A stretch of 64,000 nt of DNA from Bacillus sp. MUM 116 (GCF_001866655.1 NZ_MLYR01000019.1:39322-103321); one strand, 5' to 3'; counted from the first letter of the stretch, positions 45,050 to 53,939 are shown. Made by a program: numbers and translations. Notes: generated by a model from the letters alone, not told the origin.

Positions 45050-45724
45050 TTATGGCAGCTGAATCGTTTTAGTATGCTCTAAATTGCGATATACCGTCTC
45101 CCTTTCCGCTGTAACAATCGTCAATTTGTTATTTCGAACCTTTTGAAGCAAGCCGATTTTTTCGGGATGGTCGCCACCATCTAAAATCACCATTTGGTTT
45201 TCTAATTTTTTCAACTGTTCTTCAAAGGTCCTCGCCAATGGAGCGCTCGCTGGCACCAGCGGAATATTTTCTTTACTTAAATTATAAGGGGTTGCATTTT
45301 CCGGATATGGGATTAGCCATTTTACATGCTGCATCGAAATAAACATTGTTTTATAGGCGGGAGAATGAAAAACAAAATAGTCATTCATAATGCTAGTTAA
45401 ATAGCCATGAATGGATTTGTTGCCTGTCACATAAACCTGAACAAATCTTCCTTTTGCATTGTTTAATATTTTTCGATAGGAGATGGATTGTGCATCGATT
45501 TCAATTGGTTTTTCTGTAGGTGGACTTTGATAATAATCCTCTTCAATCGTCACTTCTTTTAATCTCTGAATATGAACTACTGGAATGTAGAGGAAGGAAT
45601 GGGCTATACCATTATAAATAACAAGGATGTCCAACCCCGAATCGACGAGAACCCCGATATGAAAACAGCCTCCAGAAATTTCAATCTCAATAGTTTTTCC
45701 TAATAATTCATTAAAATCATTCAT
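45050..45724 (-). CDS. DUF2642-like protein with three related beta modules
   Basis: 224 aa. Three repeats of a ~55-residue beta-rich unit: LLGKTIEIEISGGCFHIGVLVDSG.. with YIPVVHIQRLK; FVQVYVTGNKSIHGYLTSIMND.. with MQHVKWLIP; and QMVILDGGDHPEKIGLLQKVRNN. The pattern suits DUF2642/LSm-like folds common in spore-formers. AAAGGAG precedes the ATG. It is followed in the same direction by nothing intact, and its promoter side faces an arsB relic. Function unknown. Confidence 0.65.
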   Translation of the reverse strand: MNDFNELLGKTIEIEISGGCFHIGVLVDSGLDILVIYNGIAHSFLYIPVVHIQRLKEVTIEEDYYQSPPTEKPIEIDAQSISYRKILNNAKGRFVQVYVTGNKSIHGYLTSIMNDYFVFHSPAYKTMFISMQHVKWLIPYPENATPYNLSKENIPLVPASAPLARTFEEQLKKLENQMVILDGGDHPEKIGLLQKVRNNKLTIVTAERETVYRNLEHTKTIQLP

Positions 45725-45751
45725 TTTGATTCTCCTTTTCTCTACACACGA

Positions 45752-46320
45752 TTATGATTGAAGTACTCCTCCGAAAATCCAAGAAACCCAATAATAAAGA
45801 ATAACTAATGTGAATATTACAGCAGGAGGAATGACAACGCCCGTGATTTTTACATACTCCCACCAAGTAATTTTTACTTTTCCTTTTCTAACGATATGCA
45901 TCCACATCAGCGTAGCCAAGGTCCCCATTGGAAGAAGTAATGATCCTACATCACTGCCAATGACATTCGCAAGATAGGAAACTTTCAATGTGAGCGTGTC
46001 CAGACCCATATGGGTTAAAGTTAAGGTTCCTACCATTAACGCAGGGTGGTTATTGAAGATATTGGAGAGGACCGATAAAAGCACGCCCATCATGATACTT
46101 GCATGGAGAAGGCTGCCGGAGACAATCGGCTGCATGAATCCAATAAGCCAATCGGTTAATCCGATATTGTGAAATCCGTAAATAATACATACATACTAAA
46201 CGCGAAAACGAGGATATACCACGGTGTTTTTTCAGCATATCGATGGAGAAACTTTTAAATACATCCATCTCCACTACAAAAGTGAGTATAGTCATCCAAA
46301 CCATGGGTTGAAGAAACATG
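45752..46320 (-). pseudogene. Decayed arsB-type arsenite permease gene
   Basis: The C-terminal ~127 residues are readable as an ArsB/NhaD permease (ANVIGSDVGSLLLPMGTLATLMWMHIV, then VKITWWEYVKITG). Upstream, MFLQPMVWMTILTFVVEMDVF, then TPWYILVFAFSMYV in a second frame and HNIGLTDWLIGFMQPIV in a third show at least two frameshifts, one at an A6 run near 46228. The first half of the gene is gone. Non-functional. Confidence 0.75.
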
Positions 46321-46532
46321 CCTTTCCCCTTTCAATCTCGATAGTATTTCATAATGCTTCATGAGATGACCTCCCTCCTCAATTTTAAACTCCGCTATTG
46401 TCCCACTCTTCCATCTATCCCTATTGTCAAGATGTACTTTATTTATATGTATCATGGAAAAGACAAGGTTGGGTTTTTACCCGTTTTTTCGACAAATCCG
46501 CAAGACTCTATAAACGTTTGACTAATAAAAAA

Positions 46533-46621
46533 TGACAGGCACCGTGTGAAGTAATTCACATGGTGCCTGTCACCATTCGTGGACATTTCGTCCGATTTGT
46601 TTTTGTGGAAAGGACATTTTC
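46533..46621 (+). repeat. CCTGTCAC-type dispersed repeat, copy 3
   Basis: TGACAGGCACCGTGTGAA (46533-46550) and TTCACATGGTGCCTGTCA (46555-46572) pair at 17 of 18 positions over GTAA. The family tail CCATTCGTGGACATTTCGTCC follows. This copy contains two head-to-head CCTGTCA cores. Confidence 0.75.
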
Positions 46622-46630
46622 ACTTAAGCT

Positions 46631-47197
46631 TTAATCCCCCATTCCTGCCAAAAAGGCTCGAATGATGATGATTAGACTTTCATCCGCATCCAGTGCCATT
46701 TTAAAACCGCCTCTTTGTTCTAATGAAGAAAAGCCGTGGAGGATGCTGCGCAAGCCTCTTACTGCATGAATGGCGCGGTCCCCTTCCAATTCGTAAGCCT
46801 GTAGGACGCGAAGAGTAAGCTCGACGATTTTTGCTCCCTTCTTTTGGACTTCCTCGTCTTCCGGGTCCGGTGCAAGCAATGTTGCTTCATATAGCCCAGG
46901 ATGTATCCTGGCAAACTGAACATACGCCTTACTTAATGCTATGACTGCTTTATCACCTGAAACACCAATGGCCGCTTGCGCCAATACTAAATAAAGCTGT
47001 CCAAGTCCATAAATGGCCAGTTCCTTCCTTAGCCCTGACAAACCATCAAAATGGTTATAGAGTGATGGCGGCCGGATGTTTAATTTTTTTGCCAGAATAG
47101 CCAATGTGACTTCAACTGATCCATGTTGATCAGCGATTTCCCCTGCCGCTTCTAAGATAGTTGTTAAATCAAGTGCTACTTTCGGTCTTGGTGACAT
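46631..47197 (-). CDS. TetR/AcrR-family repressor
   Basis: 188 aa. N-terminal HTH (DLTTILEAAGEIADQHGSVEVTLAILAKKLNIRPPSLYNHFDGLSGLRKEL) and a C-terminal ligand domain of the WHG/TetR_C_33 type (HPGLYEATLLAPDPED..., VRGLRSILHGFSSLEQRGGF). AAGGAGC precedes the ATG, four bases after the stop of the metallo-hydrolase gene with which it forms an operon. Two palindromes in the operon promoter are its probable operators. Confidence 0.9.
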   Translation of the reverse strand: MSPRPKVALDLTTILEAAGEIADQHGSVEVTLAILAKKLNIRPPSLYNHFDGLSGLRKELAIYGLGQLYLVLAQAAIGVSGDKAVIALSKAYVQFARIHPGLYEATLLAPDPEDEEVQKKGAKIVELTLRVLQAYELEGDRAIHAVRGLRSILHGFSSLEQRGGFKMALDADESLIIIIRAFLAGMGD

Positions 47198-47201
47198 TAC
47201 T

Positions 47202-47918
47202 TTATGCTCCTTTTCTTACTTTTCTCTCGAAATTTCCAATTGCCTGTTTCATTGATTCTACAGGATTTACAATCATTTCTCCATGGCCGACCGCAAGGAG
47301 GGCAGGTTGAATCTCCGTTAATTTCTTCGCACTTGCCAAAGCTGTTGTTTTGCTCCACGTACCCAAGGCAGGGAAGGGAAACCATGGTTTCATATCACCC
47401 GCGACCGCGATACCCCCTCTTGTCTGAAAGGCATCGCCGGCAATTAGCGCATTGGTCCGGTTATCAAGGAAGGACATCGATCCCGGAGTGTGCCCCGGCG
47501 TCGCTATTGCCGACAATGAGCCAACCTGGTCGCCATCCGCTAATAATACATTTGCTCTCGTTTGTAAATTTTTCGGAACGCCACCTTTAATCGGTGTTTG
47601 ATTTTCATGTTGATCAAGGGAACGGTCACCATTCATTAATCTGTGATCCCGCACTGAGATATAAACCGGTACTTCAGATACCTCCGCTTTGATTAAATCA
47701 AGTGCTCCAACGTGATCCTCATGGGCATGGGTTAGAACAATTTTCGTAATCGGCTTGCCGATTCGATTCGCTGCCTGAAGAATCCCCTTTGCACTAAAAG
47801 CAAGTGCTGCATCGACAAGGGTTAAGCCCTCTTCCTCCTCTACCAAATAACAATTCACCGGAAAAACTTTTGCCATGAACGTTACTTGATACAAAAACCC
47901 GTTTTTGATCATTCGCAT
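47202..47918 (-). CDS. Metallo-beta-lactamase fold hydrolase
   Basis: 238 aa. The zinc motif is THAHEDHVGALD (HxHxDH), with the later ligands in ATPGHTPGSMSFL, LIAGDAFQ and AVGHGEMIV, so both zinc sites are complete. The start is ATG 47918, ten bases after AAGGAGG; an ATG only one base after that site is too close. First gene of an operon with a TetR repressor. It probably detoxifies or degrades the ligand sensed by the repressor. Confidence 0.9.
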   Translation of the reverse strand: MRMIKNGFLYQVTFMAKVFPVNCYLVEEEEGLTLVDAALAFSAKGILQAANRIGKPITKIVLTHAHEDHVGALDLIKAEVSEVPVYISVRDHRLMNGDRSLDQHENQTPIKGGVPKNLQTRANVLLADGDQVGSLSAIATPGHTPGSMSFLDNRTNALIAGDAFQTRGGIAVAGDMKPWFPFPALGTWSKTTALASAKKLTEIQPALLAVGHGEMIVNPVESMKQAIGNFERKVRKGA

Positions 47919-47935
47919 TTTGATCATTCCTCCTT

Positions 47936-47983
47936 AACTAATGTTATTAGTTTTATTTTAACTAATAACATTAGTTATATCAA
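47936..47983 (-). promoter_or_regulatory. Promoter with twin palindromic operators (TetR site)
   Basis: Two 17-bp near-palindromes, AACTAATGTTATTAGTT (47936-47952) and AACTAATAACATTAGTT (47960-47976), are reverse complements of each other. On the minus strand TTGATA (47983-47978), a 17-base spacer that is exactly the second palindrome, and TAAAAT (47960-47955) form the promoter; the first palindrome covers the start of transcription. Confidence 0.85.
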
Positions 47984-48003
47984 GAGTGTTTTGGAAAATT
48001 TTA

Positions 48004-48042
48004 TAAAAAAACTCACTTTCAGAATTCGTTTGAAAGTGAGTT
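48004..48042 (-). terminator. Terminator of the sigma/anti-sigma operon
   Basis: AACTCACTTTC (48010-48020) pairs with GAAAGTGAGTT (48032-48042), with a T-run on the minus strand. Confidence 0.8.
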
Positions 48043-48080
48043 GCTGATATTTAAAAATTACTATCGCAGTAACCAATATT

Positions 48081-49409
48081 TTATTTAATTTTCACCTTCA
48101 CATCACCTCTAATTTCACTTGGGTAAAAGGTGATTTCCAAGAATAGCGGGCTTTTTTGTTTGTTTAAGTTGGGGATGGTTACTCCGTATACGTTAACCTT
48201 GTTTTGACCATCACCATGTGAATATTGCGTACTCGAGTCTACTTTTTTACCATCTGAATCTGTTAACTCTCCAACAAAGGAATAGGGAAAACCCTCTTTT
48301 GTTTGCATCCGAAAAATAAGATCATCTCCTTCGATCTTAAAATCTTGCAAATAATCCCCTTTTGGCTGTTTTAAAATCTGCTGTTTTTTTGTTTCAACCA
48401 CCAGATAAGCATCCTCTTTATCAACCGCTTGCACTTTATTGAGAACTAGATATAAATGCTTGGGTTCCCGGAAATAATTACTTTGCAAATAGATAATTCT
48501 TTCATTAGCTGAAATATTGCTTCCAGTTTGGCCGTCGACAATTTTATTAAAGGTATCTCCATTTTCATCAACAAGACGCAAATCCTTAAAATCCAGCAAC
48601 TTTTTCTTGTTGTTTGGATCCATTTTTACATGGACCGTAACTCTTAAGGGATAAACAGTTGCATCGAGGAAAGTTACTTTTTGCCCCTCAATGGTAATGG
48701 TCTTGTTCAATTTGTAGATTTTCTTTGCTTGAATTTCCTTATTAAGCTGGAACTTAAGGTCAAAGGATTCTTTCAGATGGCTCCCCTTCACATTTAGAAT
48801 AAGTTCAAACCTTTTTTCTTTTAAAGGTGACTGAAAAGTAAACTCAAGTTTTCCATTAGAGGAGTTCTGCCCCTTTTCAGAATAATTTGGATTACCATAG
48901 GCAATGCTTCCAATATCTAATTTCTTTCCATCCGTACCTTTAAGTTCAACTTTATCGATTATTAGCTCTTTCTTGCTTTGACGGGATTTTGTTGTGTAAA
49001 ACAGGAACATCCCATTTTCATCGGCAATCATTCCATCAATTGTAAACTTCAAACCATTTTTCTCCTGTGAAACGTCGATTTTTTGATAGTAATCATTTTC
49101 TACGGCAAGCATCTTGCCTTTATCGTTGCGAATCAGGTCAACAAATTTTTCCATTCCTGGAATGGATGTAATATATTCGGCAAAGGCAGGTGAAAGACGA
49201 ATGGATGTGAAAAATCCTAGAAGAAGGATGGCTGCAGTTAAAACACTGAGCAATATTTTTTTCCCACGCCGTCGTGCTTTCTTCCCTTCTTCTAATTTCG
49301 CTTTTTGAAACCCTGATAAAATCGCATCATCCAATGACGTTAACGGAATGTCTACCTGATCATACATATTTTTATAGTCAACCAGCTTTTCTTCTTCTTT
49401 TTCAAACAT
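48081..49409 (-). CDS. DUF4179 anti-sigma factor-like membrane protein
   Basis: 442 aa. Residues ~1-55 are cytoplasmic and charged (sigma-binding side), one membrane segment follows (ILLSVLTAAILLLGFFTSI), and a ~370-residue extracytoplasmic part begins with the DUF4179 pattern LSPAFAEYITSIPGMEKFVDLIRNDKG. ATG 49409 overlaps the sigma-factor stop by eight bases, so the two are translationally coupled. It should hold the adjacent ECF sigma factor inactive until an envelope signal arrives. Confidence 0.88.
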   Translation of the reverse strand: MFEKEEEKLVDYKNMYDQVDIPLTSLDDAILSGFQKAKLEEGKKARRRGKKILLSVLTAAILLLGFFTSIRLSPAFAEYITSIPGMEKFVDLIRNDKGKMLAVENDYYQKIDVSQEKNGLKFTIDGMIADENGMFLFYTTKSRQSKKELIIDKVELKGTDGKKLDIGSIAYGNPNYSEKGQNSSNGKLEFTFQSPLKEKRFELILNVKGSHLKESFDLKFQLNKEIQAKKIYKLNKTITIEGQKVTFLDATVYPLRVTVHVKMDPNNKKKLLDFKDLRLVDENGDTFNKIVDGQTGSNISANERIIYLQSNYFREPKHLYLVLNKVQAVDKEDAYLVVETKKQQILKQPKGDYLQDFKIEGDDLIFRMQTKEGFPYSFVGELTDSDGKKVDSSTQYSHGDGQNKVNVYGVTIPNLNKQKSPLFLEITFYPSEIRGDVKVKIK

Positions 49410-49926
49410 GGAGATTCCCGCCCTTCTCATCAAGCTTATCCCGAAGCGCCTTAAGCGCTTTGTTCATCCATGTCTTGACCGTACCTTCCGGGCACTTCAT
49501 CGTTGTAGCGATGTCTTTGATTTTCATATCATTAAAGTATTTTAATGTTAAAATCTCCCGGGAACGGTCATCGAGCCCCAGCATCGCATCTTTTAACTCC
49601 ATTACCTCATGATTCTCTGATATTCCTTGGATAGTTAAGATTTCATCCCCCAGTATGACTCGTTTTTTCTTTTTCAACTGGTCATTACAGTAATTGATCA
49701 TGATGCGAATCAGCCATGTTTTAAAATAAGACGCTTCTCGGACGGATTGGATATTTTTATATGCCCGATAAGTAACCTCTTGAATGGCTTCTAACGCCTC
49801 TTCCTCATTCCGTAAAAACGAAAGAGCCGTTTTATAAAGATCAATTTTAAATAAATGTATAAGTTCCAAAAAAGCTTGATCATTCCCCTGAACTGCTTTT
49901 TGAACCAACAGGTCATGGTTATTCAA
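49402..49926 (-). CDS. ECF-type RNA polymerase sigma factor
   Basis: 174 aa. Region 2 LIHLFKIDLYKTALSFLRNEEEALEAIQEVTYRAYKNIQ with the -10 recognition helix FKTWLIRIMINYCNDQLKKKK, and region 4 GLDDRSREILTLKYFNDMKIKDIATTMKCPEGTVKTWMNKALKAL with its HTH. TTG 49926 with GGGGGCGGTG upstream is the likely start. Resembles the SigV/SigX-like group paired with a DUF4179 partner. The promoter region shows no obvious ECF autoregulatory motif that I could fix. Confidence 0.9.
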   Translation of the reverse strand: MNNHDLLVQKAVQGNDQAFLELIHLFKIDLYKTALSFLRNEEEALEAIQEVTYRAYKNIQSVREASYFKTWLIRIMINYCNDQLKKKKRVILGDEILTIQGISENHEVMELKDAMLGLDDRSREILTLKYFNDMKIKDIATTMKCPEGTVKTWMNKALKALRDKLDEKGGNLHV

Positions 49927-50006
49927 GACACCGCCCCCTAACACCCTGTTGTACTACATATTAGACTATCAAGTAAGGAAAAGGTTTTAGAAATTTTAAA
50001 AATTAT

Positions 50007-50060
50007 GGTGCCTGTCACCGCTCGTGTACAAATTGCCAATTTTGTCCGTGTGTTGTGGAC
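50007..50060 (+). repeat. CCTGTCAC-type dispersed repeat, copy 4
   Basis: GGTGCCTGTCACCGCTCGTG then TACAAATTGCCAATTTTGTCC. Same order of blocks as copies 2 and 3; the AAATTG-CC-AATTTTG part is an inverted repeat. Confidence 0.65.
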
Positions 50061-50076
50061 ATTACTGGTCAGAAAA

Positions 50077-50163
50077 GGGGCACCACCTTAATCAGATGGT
50101 ACCCCCTTCTCTTAAACTATATAAGCCTCACTTTTGAAGTTCGAAGCACTTCCAAAGTGAGGC
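50077..50163. terminator. Two consecutive hairpins
   Basis: GGGGCACCA (50077-50085) with TGGTACCCCC (50097-50106), then GCCTCACTTTTGAAGT (50125-50140) with ACTTCCAAAGTGAGGC (50148-50163), the latter a 15-of-16 stem. They lie between the sigma operon promoter and a LysR relic, and may terminate transcription of the relic. Confidence 0.6.
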
Positions 50164-50171
50164 ACTAAAAG

Positions 50172-50372
50172 TTAAAAACTATTATCTTCATTACTTTCTC
50201 CAACAGCGTTTCTATTTTGATACCAATTTATCATCTGTGTCAGGATGGCAAAGACAAAAAAGAAATTCATCGCCTAATGCATAGGCTGTGATAAATGGAG
50301 ATGTTCTGCCGCTTTAGAAAAACTTCCATGTTTCACGACCTCAGTAAAATACTGAATTTGTTTCAGTTCCAT
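50172..50372 (-). pseudogene. LysR regulator N-terminus joined to a membrane-protein C-terminus
   Basis: AAGGATG then ATG at 50372 gives MELKQIQYFTEVVKHGSFSK and AAEHLHLSQPMH, an unmistakable LysR helix-turn-helix, then TAG. The same frame continues AMNFFFVFAILTQMINWYQN and an acidic tail to TAA, typical of the end of a transporter. The region looks like a deletion that fused the starts and ends of two neighbouring genes. Confidence 0.7.
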
Positions 50373-50687
50373 ATGCTACATCCTTATCCATTCAAAATGT
50401 TTTATATTCTATGAATATTATATATTAAGCAGAATGTTGAAAAACAAGAATTCGAACGAAAAAGAAACTAAGATTGGAAGGAAGTACAAAAGAAACCGGA
50501 ATTCGTTCTTCTTGGTAAGCTGTAAATACCTGCTCAAAGTCATCCCCATAAACTTTGTTATCATTTTGTCAATATTACTAATAAACTATACTTTCATACA
50601 ACCCTTCTCTACCGTTCCTCTATAGGATATAGAGTACCGCTATGCTAATATATAGTGAATAAGAGAGTGTTCTGTAGGAGGATCATA
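50373..50687. other. Upstream region of the IclR gene
   Basis: No credible gene; a 63-codon open frame at 50434-50625 lacks a ribosome site. CTCTATAGGATATAGAG (50606-50622 approx.) is a palindrome about 70 bases before the IclR start and a plausible operator for it. Confidence 0.4.
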
Positions 50688-51458
50688 ATGGAAGTCACGA
50701 AAAAAGGAACAACAATTCAATCACTACAAATTGGCATGGGTATTGTGGATTTAATTGCGAAACAAGGAAAGCCGTTAAAATTTACTGATATCCAGGATTT
50801 AACACAAATTACAAAAAGTAATCTTTATAAATACTTAAATACATTCACACAATTAGGTATCCTTTATCGAAGCAAGGATACCGGAGAATATGTGTTGGGA
50901 AGCAAGCTAATCGAATACGGAATGGCAGCCGCCGACCACGAGAATGTGGTCGAACGAATAACCCCATTTTTAAAAGAAATTAATGAGAAAAGTGCGAGTA
51001 CGGTTCTATATTCCAGCTGGACCCACAATGGACCGATGGTTGTAAAAGATATTAATATAAATCGAGGTTATAATATTGGAGCTCAGATCGGAACCTTTCT
51101 CCCCATTCATTCCTCGTGTGGGAAAATATTTATGGCCTTTATGGATGAGCAAATGATCCGTGATTGGAAAGCAAAGGAATTCATGCAGATTCCTCCGGAA
51201 AAAGTTAGTCAACTTGAAGAAGAACGCTATATTATTCAGGAAAAAGAAATTTCCTTTGCAAGGGAACCATTGGTTTCATCTGTTTCCTCCGTTAGTCTTC
51301 CTGTATTTAACTATAAAAAAATACTACTGGGAGCCATAACGATTGTTGGCTTTTCTGAGATAATTCCTCACGATGAGAAACATGACCTAAGCGATTATTT
51401 AATCCAAATCAGCAAAGAAATATCCGGATGTTTCGGATATCAATCACAATTAAATTAA
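50688..51458 (+). CDS. IclR-family transcriptional regulator
   Basis: 256 aa. Winged helix TTIQSLQIGMGIVDLIAKQG..LKFTDIQDLTQITKSNLYKYLNTFTQLGILYRS, then the GAF-like ligand domain (IGAQIGTFLPIHSSCGKIFMAFM, VSSVSLPVFNYKKILLGAITIVG). TAGGAGG precedes ATG 50688. It lies upstream of an aromatic-acid-type MFS transporter, a frequent pairing for IclR proteins that sense aromatic or carboxylic acids. Confidence 0.9.
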   Translation: MEVTKKGTTIQSLQIGMGIVDLIAKQGKPLKFTDIQDLTQITKSNLYKYLNTFTQLGILYRSKDTGEYVLGSKLIEYGMAAADHENVVERITPFLKEINEKSASTVLYSSWTHNGPMVVKDININRGYNIGAQIGTFLPIHSSCGKIFMAFMDEQMIRDWKAKEFMQIPPEKVSQLEEERYIIQEKEISFAREPLVSSVSSVSLPVFNYKKILLGAITIVGFSEIIPHDEKHDLSDYLIQISKEISGCFGYQSQLN

Positions 51459-51464
51459 ATTTGA

Positions 51465-51493
51465 AAAAAAGCGGGAATTTTCCCGCTTTTTTG
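51465..51493 (+). terminator. Terminator after the IclR gene
   Basis: AAAAAAGCGGG (51465-51475) pairs with CCCGCTTTTTT (51483-51493). Confidence 0.9.
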
Positions 51494-51711
51494 CGTTATT
51501 ACCCCTATTTCTCCCCTTTCCAATTAACAGAAAATAATCAATTTTTAATTTAAATATTGTCATTATTCCAATTGTTGTTTATAATCCATCAATAGGGAAC
51601 ATTTTTCACTATAGGTGTAGTGGTTGTTGTGTTAAATTGTTACCTTATGATTTTATAAACGCATTTAGTAAGCGTTGTCATTATATTATTTTGAAGATAG
51701 GGGGAAAAGTT

Positions 51712-53067
51712 TTGGAAAAAATCAATTCTACAGAAGTTATTGCTGGCAGTAAGTTTAATCGTTTTCATTTAATCCTGCTATTATGGAGCTTCTTCATTAT
51801 TTCCTTTGACGGATATGATCTAGTTGTATACGGAACCGTCGTACCAACCCTAATAGAGAAATGGAACCTTTCTCCGGTTGAAGCAGGGGCAATTGGAACC
51901 TATGGATTATTCGGGATGATGTTCGGTGCTATTCTGTTCGGAACACTTGCCGATCGCATTGGCAGGAAAAATGTAATCACAATCACTCTTCTTTTATTTA
52001 GCTTATTTACCTTTCTTTGCGGATTTGCCCAAACACCAACAGTCTTCTCCACCTTTCGCTTTTTAGCGGGACTAGGGCTGGGTGGGATTATGCCGAACGT
52101 CATTGCATTATTAACTGATTATGCACCTAAAAAAATGAGAAGTATGATCGTTTCCATCGTATTATGCGGTTATTCAGTAGGGGGGATTCTTGCGCCTCTA
52201 TTAGGAATCTTTGTAATGCCTAAGTTTGGCTGGGAGGCCGTTTTTTGGTTTGCGGGTCTGCCTCTATTACTTTTACCCTTTATACAGAAACAAGTACCTG
52301 AAACAGCCAGTTACCTTATTCGAACTGGCAGAAAAGAAAAATTAATTGCTACTCTTTCAAAAGTAAGTCCTGAGTCCACGTTTAATCTAGATGATGAAAT
52401 CATTGAAGTAAAGACACAAGAAATAAAAGTTCCTATCATTGGATTATTTAAAGAAAACCGGACATTAAGTACCGTAATGTTTTGGGTTGCTTTTTTCAGC
52501 TGTTTATTAATGGTTTACGGATTAAATACTTGGCTTCCTAAATTAATGATCGAAGCAGGCTATGGACTAAATTCGAGTCTGGGCTTCCTGATTGCTCTTC
52601 AAGGTGGTGCTATTATTGGGACGCTTATTATTGGCCGGCTATGTGATCAATTCGGTTCGAAAAAGATGCTTGTTCCAATGTATGCCTCTGGAGCAATCGC
52701 TTTGACATTACTAGGTTTTGGCGGAAGTTCATTTTTTATCTACCTTCTAGTAGCTATAGCAGGAGCTGCGACCATTGGCTCTCAAAATATTGTCCAAGCC
52801 TATGTTTCTCAATACTATCCTCCATATGTCAGGTCCACGGCGTTAGGGATGGCATCTGGTATCGGCAGGATTGGCGGCATGGCCGGGCCACTTTTAGGCG
52901 GATTCCTTTTATCGGTTTCTTTACCGATTCACTTAAACTTCATCGCATTTGCTATTCCAGGTTTAATAGCAGCCATTGCCCTGGCGATTGTACCTGCTAA
53001 AAATGCGTATATGGATGACATTGATTCCAATGTAGAATCCATTAAGACCCAAGTTGATGCAGTTTAA
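51712..53067 (+). CDS. MFS transporter of the aromatic acid:H+ symporter type
   Basis: 451 aa, 12 membrane segments. The first segment motif SFDGYDLVVYGTVVPTLIEKW and the loop GTLADRIGRKNVI fit the AAHS group (PcaK, BenK, NiaP relatives). A second LCDQ-type loop is GRLCDQFGSKKM. The start is TTG 51712 behind ATAGGGGGA; in-frame codons farther up lack a ribosome site. Probably imports an aromatic or related acid under control of the IclR gene 250 bases upstream. Confidence 0.85.
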   Translation: MEKINSTEVIAGSKFNRFHLILLLWSFFIISFDGYDLVVYGTVVPTLIEKWNLSPVEAGAIGTYGLFGMMFGAILFGTLADRIGRKNVITITLLLFSLFTFLCGFAQTPTVFSTFRFLAGLGLGGIMPNVIALLTDYAPKKMRSMIVSIVLCGYSVGGILAPLLGIFVMPKFGWEAVFWFAGLPLLLLPFIQKQVPETASYLIRTGRKEKLIATLSKVSPESTFNLDDEIIEVKTQEIKVPIIGLFKENRTLSTVMFWVAFFSCLLMVYGLNTWLPKLMIEAGYGLNSSLGFLIALQGGAIIGTLIIGRLCDQFGSKKMLVPMYASGAIALTLLGFGGSSFFIYLLVAIAGAATIGSQNIVQAYVSQYYPPYVRSTALGMASGIGRIGGMAGPLLGGFLLSVSLPIHLNFIAFAIPGLIAAIALAIVPAKNAYMDDIDSNVESIKTQVDAV

Positions 53068-53117
53068 TTGGTTCATTCACTTCCCATAATTTTGATTGGC
53101 GTATTCCGCTAATGCAT

Positions 53118-53150
53118 AAAAAAACCTTGCCCATGCTGGCAAGGTTTTTA
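53118..53150 (+). terminator. Terminator after the MFS gene
   Basis: AAAAACCTTGCC (53120-53131) pairs with GGCAAGGTTTTT (53138-53149). Confidence 0.9.
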
Positions 53151-53230
53151 TTCATTCAAATTACCACGATTCATCCCCTTTTGAGTTTATCACTTTTGGC
53201 AGGATATCATGGCTTGAGGATACCCTCAAT

Positions 53231-53283
53231 ATGTTAACTAATTATAATTTTAAGTTGACATAAATCTCTGCCGCTTTTACAAT
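53231..53283 (+). promoter_or_regulatory. BirA operator overlapping the bioY promoter
   Basis: ATGTTAAC (53231-53238), 15 bases, then GTTGACAT (53254-53261) fits the Bacillus BirA operator (WTGTWAAC-N15/16-GTTWACAW). TTGACA (53255-53260) inside the right half-site, a 17-base spacer and TACAAT (53278-53283) make a near-consensus promoter, so biotin-loaded BirA would block RNA polymerase. Confidence 0.85.
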
Positions 53284-53332
53284 AAAAATTGAAATAAATA
53301 TGAATCTATAGTTAAATGTGAGGAGATGGATT

Positions 53333-53926
53333 ATGAAACTTTTAGACATTACATATGTTGCTTTATTAGCAGCCTTTATGGGGGCTTTAGGCTTTGTCCC
53401 GCCAATTATGCTTTCGTTTACGCCGGTTCCAATTACGCTTCAAACCTTAGGTGTCCTGCTTGCCGGCGGTATATTAGGTGCAAAACGTGGTTTTTTGAGT
53501 ATGATGATTTTCCTTTTACTTGTTGCGGCGGGCGCACCGTTAATATCCGGTGGCCGCGGCGGATTTGCGGTATTTTTAGGACCAAGCGCAGGATATTTAA
53601 TTTCATGGCCGATTACAGCACTTTGTCTTGGCTACCTTATCTCTCGATTCAGTAAACTGCGATTTGGAAGAATTCTTTTCATCAACCTTACCGTCGGAAT
53701 ATTCATGATGTACATAATCGGTATTCCGGTTCAAGCCTTCATCCTGCACATCAAACTCACAAATGCCATCATCACAAGCCTTGTCTATATCCCTGGAGAC
53801 GTATTAAAAGCAACCTTGGCCTCCTATCTGGTATACAGACTGGCTAAATCACCTGCCATAAAACGAAACCTGCATAAAGAAAACTCGCCGATAGACGAGC
53901 CCCTAGAGGCGAAGACAGAGGCGTAG
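53333..53926 (+). CDS. bioY: Biotin transporter BioY
   Basis: 197 aa, six membrane segments, S-component for biotin. Family sequence: VPPIMLSFTPVPITLQTLGVLLAGGILGAKRGFLSM, APLISGGRGGFAVFLGPSAGYLISWP and the C-terminal YIPGDVLKATLASYL. ATG 53333 follows GAGGAG. The gene corresponds to yhfU, first gene of the B. subtilis yhfU-yhfT-yhfS cluster, the same order as here. The BirA operator upstream indicates repression by biotin. Confidence 0.93.
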   Translation: MKLLDITYVALLAAFMGALGFVPPIMLSFTPVPITLQTLGVLLAGGILGAKRGFLSMMIFLLLVAAGAPLISGGRGGFAVFLGPSAGYLISWPITALCLGYLISRFSKLRFGRILFINLTVGIFMMYIIGIPVQAFILHIKLTNAIITSLVYIPGDVLKATLASYLVYRLAKSPAIKRNLHKENSPIDEPLEAKTEA

Positions 53927-53939
53927 TTGCACTTATGCG

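Noticed and set aside
50434..50625. 63-codon open frame upstream of the IclR gene
   Set aside because: No ribosome site, composition like intergenic DNA, and it overlaps the likely promoter region.
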